Assembly: GCA_018907035.1 (NCBI GenBank)
Contig: JACCIC010000219.1
Location: 310,001 to 374,000 of the forward strand
DNA: 64,000 nt
DNA from: Sycobia sp. Sy_11
Taxonomy: Eukaryota > Arthropoda > Insecta > Hymenoptera > Epichrysomallidae
Reading direction: 5' to 3'
In this document: in pieces, positions 55,323 to 64,000 of the stretch
Position numbering within the stretch: position 1 is the stretch's first letter
How the letters are laid out: every line of letters starts with the position of its first letter
The notes under the pieces: generated by a model
What the model was told of the DNA's origin: nothing
What the model saw: only the letters and a program-made list of their open reading frames with translations
The model's database searches: none
Program-made: the position numbers and the translations under genes

Positions 55323-56573
55323 TTAGGTTGTCACATATCTCCCTTCCGCTTTTTTGCTCTTCATTCAATGCTTTATAAAAAGTGTTACAGTGGTCGGATT
55401 TACTTCAAATATGCACCATTTGGTTCGCTAATCTGTTTCTTCATAATACTCCTTTCGTAGAAATCCCTTGCCTTATTTGCGAAGAACTTAGACAGCCACT
55501 TTTCACAAGCCTCTTTTGAGTCGAATTTTACAACAACAAGGGCGTTCGACATGGACAGGAAGGGTAGTAATCACTTGGGCTATATAGTGGATGCGAGAAA
55601 TTTCCCATACGAACTCCCATAGCTTCTGACGAATCATCAACCAAGTGTGTGGTCTGGGGTTGTCTTGGTGGAACACTACACACTTCCTATTGGCCAATTG
55701 TGGACGCTTCTGTTAGATAGCCTGCTTCAAGCGGTCAAGTTGTTCACAGTTGATGGTAGAATTAAGCGCCTGGCTGTATGGGAGCAGCTCATAGTGAATG
55801 GATTCCCTGACAATCTCACCAAATACACAGCAAAACCTGCCTGGCCGTCAATCCCGGCTTGGCCATTGTTTGGGACGGTCCACCGGCCTTGGACGACGAC
55901 CGTTTTCGCTTGATATAATTGTATCTGATCCATTTTTCGTCGCCAGTCACCATCCGCTTCGACAATGGATCGACTTCGTCCCGTTTCAGTAGCAACCATA
56001 GGCGTTTATTCGGTCCAGAAGGTTTTTTTTTGCGTCAAATCATGCGCCACGCAAACATCAAGCTTTTTTTGTACCCAGCCTTCTACAGATGGTTTAAAAT
56101 GGTTTGATGACTAACGATCTTCTCCTGGGCGATGTCGCGAGATATCACATGCCGATCTAACTCGATAAATTTCATGATTTAATCGGTATTCGTTGTCACA
56201 GGTCTTCGACCGACTAGCTTATCCATGGTGTCGTTTTTCACCGGCTCTGACTCGTAAAAACCATTCCTCTGCTGTTCGAAGTGATAGCGTGCCATCCCTC
56301 AAAACATCATTAATTTCACAGAGCATTACTATAGTAGATTTGCCTTCCACGAAGGAAAACTTTAAAATAGTGCGATTTTCGGCGTTAGTGAACTCCATGT
56401 TTTCACGTCTATAACTTTTGAACGCAATATCCAGACTTATCATGCATAGCGTCATTTTGTACGTTATGTTCAAATGATGTTTAGTTTTGCCAGATACGAG
56501 TTCCATAGCGCTTTATATATAACCGCGAAATTCGTAAGACAAAAAGGCGGAAGGGAGATATTTGACAACCTAA
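55323..56573 (-). mobile_element. Mariner inserted in PLE copy F
   Basis: 1251 bases with TIRs TTAGGTTGTCACATATCTCC and (inward) TTAGGTTGTCAAATATCTCC, and TA at 55321-55322 and 56574-56575. Transposase remnant on the minus strand: start MEFTNAENRTILKFSF (about 56398), then C-terminal CVVFHQDNPRPHTWLMIRQK (second Asp kept), a decayed third-Asp block, and KACEKW-type text to about 55380. Frameshifted throughout. Same family as 38376-39238, which has only one end. Confidence 0.9.
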
Positions 56574-56575
56574 TA

Positions 56576-56854
56576 TTAGTATTCTAATTTCTATATACCC
56601 CTATCCGCACTATTAATTAATCCGTACTGATTAATGCCATTAATAATTAATACCATGTTCCAAAATATCCACATTCACGAAAGCAAATGAATGTAAAAAC
56701 TTCAAACAATGTTCTTTTAGACCAGAAGTAATATGTGAACTACGTAAACTATATTTCTGTTCATAAATTCTCTTTTATAATTACCTACTTGTTTGTCCAA
56801 TGTAGCCTTTATTCCAATCCATACAATTTTGTAAATAATTCCAGATTTGAAACA
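56576..56854 (-). mobile_element. Penelope-like element, copy F, coding part
   Basis: The reversed GIY-YIG end matches copy A text at 17330-17480 closely (CCATGTTCCAAAATATCCAC, GAAGTAATATGTGA). It is cut at 56854 by the next mariner. Confidence 0.82.
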
Positions 56855-57655
56855 TAAGAGGGTGGATTGATAAGTTTCCGGCCCGACCAAGAAAGGCCAC
56901 GCTTTTAAGAATTTTTTTATATTTCTCAACATAATCTCCTCGAAGGCTAATATATTTCTTATAGCTGTTCTAGTCCAGTGATGCCATTTCTATAGACGGA
57001 TTCGTCAAACGCCTCATAAAACCCATTTAAAGCATCGATTACTTTTTCATTGTCCGCAAATCTCTTATCCGCAAGCCATTTTTTGAGGCTAGGAAACAGA
57101 TAATAGTCACTCGGGGATAGGTCTGGAAAGTAGGGAGGGTGTGGCATCAATTCAAACTTCAGATCGTTGATTTTAGCCATCGCAACGATTGACGTGTGCG
57201 CTGGTGCGTTATCGTGATGAATCACATTTTTTTCTTCACCAGATGAGGTCGTTTAATTTTCACTTTGTGGCTCAAACGTTGCAATAAGTCTGCGTAATAT
57301 TGACCAGGGATAGTTTTACCCTTTTCAAGGTAATAAATGTATATAATATCTCTTGCATCCCAAAAAACGGTAGCCATAACCTTGTTCGCCGAAAAATTTG
57401 TTTTTGCCTTCTTTGAAGTTGGTTCCCCTGATCCAATCCACTGTTCAGACTATTGTTTGGTTTCAGGAGTGTAGTGGTGGAGCCAAGTTTCATCAACGGT
57501 TACGAATCGACGCAAAAATTTGCTTAATGAGAGAATTTTATTTCCCTCCGCACGAACAGAGCCCACTAGATATACAGATACTCGATCGAAAGCAAAAATC
57601 CAAAGAACCGAGTATGCGAACGCACTATGTATATCAATGAGACGTTGCGGAGGAT
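56855..57655 (-). mobile_element. Mariner, irritans-like, truncated
   Basis: The left end (inward) AGAGGGTGGATTGATAAGTT is a mariner TIR. Coding remnant on the minus strand: FVTVDETWLHHYTPETKQ (first Asp, 57450-57510), a central piece at 57272-57450, then IHHDNAPAHTSIVAMAKIND (second Asp), PDLSPSDYYLFPSLKKWLAD (third Asp) and a C-terminus to 56959. The three catalytic Asp survive in two frames. The N-terminal HTH half and the right TIR are absent. Confidence 0.85.
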
Positions 57656-59480
57656 TAGACAATTGTAGACAGATCGATAACTTGTACGAAAATATACTGC
57701 CAGAACTGCAATTATATGTTCCAAGAGAAAATACTTTCAGTAAGCGACTTAGTATGGAAAGTAAAAATCGTTCGCGAAAAATTGAACAAAGTCGAAGGAA
57801 ATCGAACCAAACCGACTAATACTAGTCACCATTCGTTGGCAAAATCATGCAATACAGTGATGGCGATTACGACATCGGATGGTAAAAATATTTTGTTGGC
57901 GTTGTGAGCAACAAGGCAATACGCGCTTTCAATATAAAAACGTGTAACGAAAATTTAGCACCTGGTGTGTCAAAGACGGAGTATTTTCCCATGATTGGAA
58001 ATGCCAAAAGTTGGCAAACGAAAATGCGGCCGGTCCATCACAGGTCCGGCCTAACAAAAATTAAACAAATACAATTGGACTGCGGGCACGAAGACTACAA
58101 AATTTAACAAAAGAACAGAAAATAGATTTAGAACATTTTATACATTCACAAATGATAAAATTTAACTCTATGAAAGGGGCCACTCCCCTTGTAAAACATG
58201 AAATACGACTAACGGACACTTCGCCTTGAAAACAACAGTACCGGGCTAGAAATCCGGCAATACAAAAAATTATCAATGAGGATGTTGATAAAATGATACA
58301 GAAAGGCGTAATACGATCATCTGAGATCTCATGGAGCAGTCCTGTGATAATAACAAGGAAAAAAGATGGCAAAACTCGATTTTTTGTCGATCTTCGCTGC
58401 CTAGACAAAGTTTCAAAAAAAGATGCTTATCCGCTACCAGAAATACATTCAATCCTTGAGAAGTTGCTGTGAGCCAGAATATTATCAACTATTGATCTAA
58501 AAAATGGCTATTGGCAAATCGATTTAATACTAAGCCCCATTCGGCTTTTACAGTGCCAGGACGAGGCTTTTACGAGTTTAATGTAATGACTTTTGATTTA
58601 CATACTACTCCAGTGACATTTCAAAGACTAGAGAAAGAACTAGAACTAGAAGCAATTATTGCACCCGATATGGCACCAAATTCATTTGCATATCTTGATG
58701 ACATAATTATCGTTACCGCGACGTACAAGCAACATAAAGAAATGCTAAAAACAGCCTTCGAAAAGTTGCGGGCCGCCAAGTTAAAGCCAACTCCAGAGAA
58801 ATGCCAATTTGCAAGATCACAACTTACGTATCTAGGACACGTAGTTGACGCACATGGCATACAGACAGATCCAGATAAAATAAATGCAATTGCAGCGATA
58901 CCACCACCAAAAAATGAAAAAGAACTGAAGAGACTTTTGGAATGCTTTCGTGGTACAGACGTTTTATTAAAGATCTCTCAAAAACAGCAGCATCTTTAAG
59001 TATAATTTTAAAGAAGAAAACAGAATGGATATGGACGAAAGACCAATCAGCGGCTTTCGAAGAACTAAAGAAAAACTTAAAGGAAGCTTCTGTTTTGGCA
59101 TGCCCAATCTGGAACCTGCCTTTCGTCCTACAAACAGATGTGAGTTTACTCGGCTTGGGAGTCGTGCTAACGCAGATAGACGGCGATAAGGAATACGTCA
59201 TTGCATATTACACACACTTGACTTTAACGATTAAAATGAAGCAAACGAGTGGAGAATATGTATAAACGACTCTGAAAAACAGAGAATACGAAATGAAAAC
59301 CACGATTGTCTCGCTGTAGGACACTTAGGAGTTGCTAAAACATTAGCAAAATTAGCTAAAAGCTATTATTTGCCCCAAATGTTCCGTGAATCTACCCGGT
59401 ATGTGCGCACGTGTATAAACTGCCAGAAACCTAAAACGCAGCACTTAGCGCCGGCGGGAAAAATGCACGCAGCAAGGCAC
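57656..59480 (+). mobile_element. Gypsy element fragment, gag end to integrase start
   Basis: Gag C-terminal piece NLYENILPELQLYVPREN and SVSDLVWKVKIVREKL (57670-57800). RT from about 58100: NEDVDKMIQKGVIRSSEISW, RKKDGKTRFFVDLRCLDKVS, STIDLKNGYWQIDL, then (58511-58999) FNVMTFDLHTTPVTFQRLE, the catalytic AYLDDIIIVT and LGHVVDAHGIQTDPDKI. RNase H begins LQTDVSLLGLGVVLTQ but is cut at 59265. The integrase zinc-binding part follows at once (AVGHLGVAKTLAKLAKSYYL, YVRTCINCQKPKTQHLAPAG). Most of RNase H and all of the integrase core are deleted. Protease not seen. Confidence 0.85.
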
Positions 59481-59599
59481 TTGGTTGAATCGATTGCAGA
59501 TTGCATATGATCTCAGTCGTTTATTTGAATCCTTTCTTGGAACTGACCCTTGATTCGAAATGAAAAATTGAGAATATGCCACGAATAAATCGATAATAA

Positions 59600-60700
59600 A
59601 CGATGTGTCCTTTTCTTTTGCAGTTGCAAGCCTCGAAATGGAGTTAGACGTCATTTTAATGCCTTATTTGCAAACCGACTGTCTACTTGGTGCGAACTTC
59701 TATTATAATTTCAATGCGATGATGCAGCCATATGTGACGTTATTATTCAGCGATTCTAATTCTGTTACAATTATGCTCCGTATCCGTCACCTCTATTATT
59801 AGACGACAGTCAACGTCGAGACCTCAAGAAATTCCTTGATCGAATCCTACCATCCGCTGATCAGACCGTAGGCTGCATACATCTGACCGAATACGTGATC
59901 GATGTTGGTGACACGACTCATTAAGAACCGCTACATCCGGTCTCTCAGAAGATGCAGTTGGAGAGGCATGCACAAGTGAGCAAAATCCTTGATCAAGAAA
60001 TAATTCGCAAATCAGCCAGTGAGTGGTCTAGACCCGTCGTAATAATTCGCCATAGCGATGGGTGCTCGAGATTCTATGTGGCTTATCACGAATTAAATTT
60101 CATCTCTAAGATCAGCGCGCATCCGTTTCCTTACATGGATCCAATTTGAGAAATGTGCAATATATTTCTACACTGGACCTCAGCAACGCCTACCTTTAGA
60201 TCCCTCTTCGGAAGAAACATTTACTGTTCCACGCATGGGATTGCTTGAGTGGACCTGTGATACCTTATTGTGTTGCCGATGTATTTGCCATCTTTCAGCA
60301 GCTAAATGATAAGCTGATCGCTTCTGTAATAGAACTGGTAGCCTTCAACTACCTCTATGATGTAATCAACGCTACAAGTAGCTTTGACGAGCTCCTCTTG
60401 CGACGAATTTCTAAGGATGACCTAGTCATTATTCGGTAGAAAAACAAATTTGCATGCGCATAGTAGGGTTTCTCCGTGTTCTCGTGGACACCAATCTTAA
60501 CTTAACAGCTTGTTAGGTACCTGAACCAAGCGTGCTAGTACAGGAAGATTCTGGAGAATTTTGCGACGCTTACCGAACCTGCACCAGACTGACAAGAAGA
60601 ATGTTATGTATCATTGGGGAGTGGAACAGTAGCAATCCTAAATCCGGACATTATAGATGCATCTACACCAGTCCTTTTTCGATCGTCATTTGAAAATATG
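59600..60700 (+). mobile_element. Second Gypsy pol fragment
   Basis: The protease end reads MPYLQTDCLLGANFYYNFNA (59605-59802). RT: HAQVSKILDQEIIRKSASEW, RFYVAYHELNFISKISAHPF, then QQLNDKLIASVIELVAFNYL, where the catalytic box is YLYD (YLDD with one Asp changed to Tyr). Frameshifts and stops throughout. A degraded C-terminal RT follows to about 60700. RNase H is not clearly seen. Confidence 0.7.
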
Positions 60701-62050
60701 TTCGTGATATAAACATGTGTCAGGGACTCGTGACTGGCCGCTGTACTCACGCAAACAGTTGACGGCATGGAGCGCGTGTTATCCTATACCAGTTGCACCA
60801 TGACTGCAGTTGAGTGTAATTATTCGATCAGGGAACGTGATGCCTCGTAGTATTATGTGTTTTACGTACATTTCAGCTGTATGTAGACCGTTATCACTTT
60901 CACGTGATAACAGGAGCCTTTACTAGCTCTACTCTTTACGCAACCCAGAAGCCTAAAAATTATAAGGATATTACTACGAAGACATCCATCGGGAAGGTAC
61001 ATTAAACTACGTAATAGACGACTTCTCCCGTTTGTACGAGAATAGTCCGCCCTGTCCATTCGTCTCTCTTGGCATCACCGATGTGGAATATGCTCTGTAT
61101 TTGCACCTTCGTAAAAAAGAGCTGAGCGATGCCATAATCCAATCATCCATGACTATACTCTTAGTGCCCCAATCCTGTCATCGAAAATCCTGTCTTCTTA
61201 CGAATTTTGTTAAAAGTTTATAGAAAATATTTTTCTAAATTCAGTTATATATTGGACAAAAATACATACAATAGCGCCTTAAAACAATGGATCATTAACA
61301 CATATAGCTAAGTGCATTTTATATGCATCCCTATATATAACAGCATGTATAGTTTACAAAGACATATCTAACAGTCTAAAAAGAAATAATAAATACAGTT
61401 TTAATAGAAATGCAGCTTAACTAATGAGATCATTTATAAATAGCCGAGTTTATTTTTACATCATTTGATCAATGCCTGGACTCAATCATTGATAATTTTA
61501 GGTAAACATTTTTCTGACATTTTTTCTGATAATTCATTATTATTAAAAAAGTATGCTGTTTTTTTAATAATTAATTTTTGTATGAAAAAATTTTACAGTA
61601 TATACCGTAATCTGAATAAATGAAGCTTTATTGGTCATTGACTTTCAATTTTGAAACTACATTGATTTGAATAGTCACAAATATGAATATATATCATTTA
61701 TAATTTATTATGAGTGAATTATAGATAACAATTAGGTATAACAAGATATTATTCATTTATTTAAACAGATTATGTAATATTTTTTTGAAGGATTGTGATT
61801 TAAGACTTCCATTTTCGCCTTTAAAGAAATAGGAAAACACTGTTTTGTTAAAAGATTCCACATCACAAGACAACACCTCCCCCTTCGGCTGTATCCAGAA
61901 GGTGTAAACACAGGTCAAATATCCTGCGGTGACAACGGAGCCGCAGTTAGGCTAAGTTGTTTATGTAGTAAGTTAGGAATCACGTAACCTACATTTAATT
62001 AACATACACGAATTGGTTAGGTACAGGTACGTGAACCGAGAATCACATCT
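60701..62050. other. Unassigned, mainly AT-rich
   Basis: 60701-61220 may be the last remnant of the Gypsy pol (faint RNase H-like text near 60890). 61230-61850 is AT-rich with nothing seen. 61860-61960 is GC-richer without a match. Confidence 0.4.
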
Positions 62051-63990
62051 ATCAGGCATATGAATGAGAAGCTCACCAACCTAGAGAGATGAGAGCAACT
62101 TCAATCGCGTGCAAGTATGCGCCCTAGCGCCGCGTTAGCAAAACTTCAACTCGTTGAATTTAAGAAAAAAGTCGAGGCTCGGTACCACGCAGAATCTATG
62201 CGCGTTATGTGATCAATGCAAAATAGAATGGCACGCGAACGGAGAGACCACACGTACAATTTTCCGCGAGTGATAATCGACAACGCATCTGTACTAGATT
62301 TATTTCTGTACAACATCAGAATTCGCGTCAGTAAAAAACAGATATGCGATTTCCTTGAGGCCCACTACCTCAATAACATAGAGGTGGTGGAAATTAACAA
62401 CTCTGTGAAATATTCTATGGCCATCTTACGCTGTGCCGACCTGCTCAGATCCGCTGAAATACAATGTCGAGCATGACTAAACGAGCTCAAATATTCCTAC
62501 CTAATAGGGAAACCCACTTCCGTTAGGGCCATATCCATCGTTTCATGATGGACACTGCATCACTGTACCGGACTCAATTCAACCGATCTGTTCGCGAATC
62601 GCTATCGCCATCAACTGTTTCAAAATACTACAATCGATCGTCACACACCTCGAACCTCGCGACTTTTTGATTTTTTATGAAGCCCTGGGTAGCCCTGGTT
62701 GCTTTAATGAAATAACTATCCAGCTTCATAACGACATTCCGCGATACCGCGCCGTTAACGCTTCAGAACGCATGAGAGCAGACGCGAAAGTCTTTAAATT
62801 CAATGCATATCGATTCGACACTCCTAACGTACGGCTTAACACGTCGATCATATCGCGAATTTTATATGAGCAGATTGCAATCCGCTTGCTGCGACCGATC
62901 CGCCTTCATACATCGACCTTGCATGCGTCGATCGAGCTCCAGTCAATCTTGAAATTCTGTCAAAACTTTTCACAACGACCGATATCAAATTCGGGACGAC
63001 TCGCGATATTCCCGACAATCACATTAAGATCCGCGGACTTCAACGCTTAGAGATAGTAAATAATAACTTTTTGTACACCTTCCTGGTAGCCAATCAAACG
63101 CTGCAAGATTGAACTATCAAGGACTATACATCAGTCGACCGGAGACGCATTTCTTACAAGAGACACTTTTCTTACGTCCTCGAGGCGATTTTCCCGAACA
63201 CAACACTCTAAAACATGCCGAGTTCAGCTTTTCAATGGACCTCTAATACAGCGAGCGCCAATAGCCTCAATCCGAGTCGCACGGATTCAGTACATTTGAA
63301 GAATGGAGCACTTAAAAATAGCTCTACACAATAATTCCAACGTGTCAATTACAGCCAAAAACTGGAAAAAGATCTCAGAGAATGGACGCAAAGTTCTAAT
63401 GAGCCAATAGAATGATACTTGCTAGGTATGAGAGCGCTGTTAGAAAAGGTACCACCACCCCTAACACCAGAAGCATAGCTTGATTGGGTTTACTGGAATG
63501 TACGCTCTACTTTTATCGATAAAGTCGATAGATCGGACTTTGATTCGATAGACGAGTTACAGATATTGGGTCAGAATTGAGCTCAAAAAGGATTTGACCC
63601 ACTACCTTTCCCCAGAATTTAGAAGAAGCACAACAAGAGTGTGTCTATTCGCAACCACGGAAAACTGACGAAAATATCGAAGAGAACGTAGGCGCCTGTC
63701 CTGAACGACGGAAAACTACCATCACAACATCAGAAGCTGTTGAAGCAATAGCACAGGAGTGCGAACGTCTGGAACAACGTAGAGAGAAGAATGAAGGACG
63801 GATCTAATCTACAATCTGTTTAACAAGCAGTACGAGGATTTTGGTGATACAATAGTAGTGGGTTATGCGTCAGATAGCGAGGCAGCGCACAAGACGAAAC
63901 GATTTGAGGCGTCCCATAGACGCATATTAGTTCGTAGAAACCCAAGCGATGCCATCCCGTATACCTCGGAACCTCAAATCAGTTCCATCA
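62051..63990 (+). pseudogene. Gypsy Gag-like region, decayed
   Basis: Reading frames: 62216-62476 (ARERRDHTYNFPRVIIDNAS, ICDFLEAHYLNNIEVVEINN), 62667-63050, and a capsid-like piece at about 63420-63610 (LGMRALLEKVPPPLTPEA, WVYWNVRSTFIDKVDRSDFD with SIDELQILGQ) followed by GFDPLPFPQNLEEAQQE, the linker seen after Gypsy capsids. A coiled, acidic-basic stretch EAVEAIAQECERLEQRREKN follows. The capsid part is convincing. The N-terminal frames are unusually long and I cannot place them. Continues to the window edge. Confidence 0.5.
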
Positions 63991-64000
63991 ATCATCGATC

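Noticed and set aside
57520..57819. Open frame spanning the mariner/Gypsy junction
   Set aside because: Crosses a junction between two unrelated elements, so it is a chance fusion.

Overview
This window looks like a transposable-element graveyard from an AT-rich insect nuclear genome. Hymenoptera, probably an ant, is the best guess. That guess rests on the mix of elements (errantivirus-type Gypsy, many mariner subfamilies, Penelope, BEL/Pao, copia, Polinton) and on the abundant TA, CA and CT microsatellites. I find no host protein-coding gene, rRNA, true tRNA gene, operon or CRISPR array. Almost every reading frame is a mobile-element gene, and most are broken by stops, frameshifts or deletions.

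Layout. 1-400: a full-length tRNA-derived SINE. 404-13148: a nearly complete Gypsy/Ty3 errantivirus-like endogenous retrovirus with two LTRs, a duplicated primer binding site, gag with six zinc knuckles, two successive retropepsin domains, RT, RNase H, no integrase, and a decayed env. 13541-14823: the only intact transposase in the window, a mariner with TIRs and a TA duplication, followed by a dead mariner (14831-15970). 16940-18380: a Penelope-like element (PLE) with RT and GIY-YIG. 18986-19395: an R1-like LINE tail. 19399-25077: a truncated Polinton/Maverick-like virus-type transposon with the PolB C-terminus, an unknown probably spliced gene, a chromodomain integrase, a phospholipase A2-like protein, a penton-like protein and a double-jelly-roll capsid protein. 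25078-27805: a copia LTR, gag and integrase inserted in the capsid gene.

27806-48300: AT-rich DNA with pieces of at least nine Tc1/mariner-type elements (several with long TIRs), a reversed Gypsy pol, a Gypsy gag piece and a second PLE. 48700-57660: a second Polinton fragment, four more PLE copies, a BEL/Pao integrase and mariners, with one clear nest (a mariner with its TA duplication inside a PLE). 57656-64000: three decayed Gypsy fragments.

Nothing here acts as a working pathway. Two elements are the most worth study: the integrase-less env-bearing retrovirus with duplicated protease and an unexplained zinc-binding frame in its leader, and the Polinton remnant with its unrecognised two-exon gene. 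All family assignments come from motifs read by eye. None has been checked by database search.
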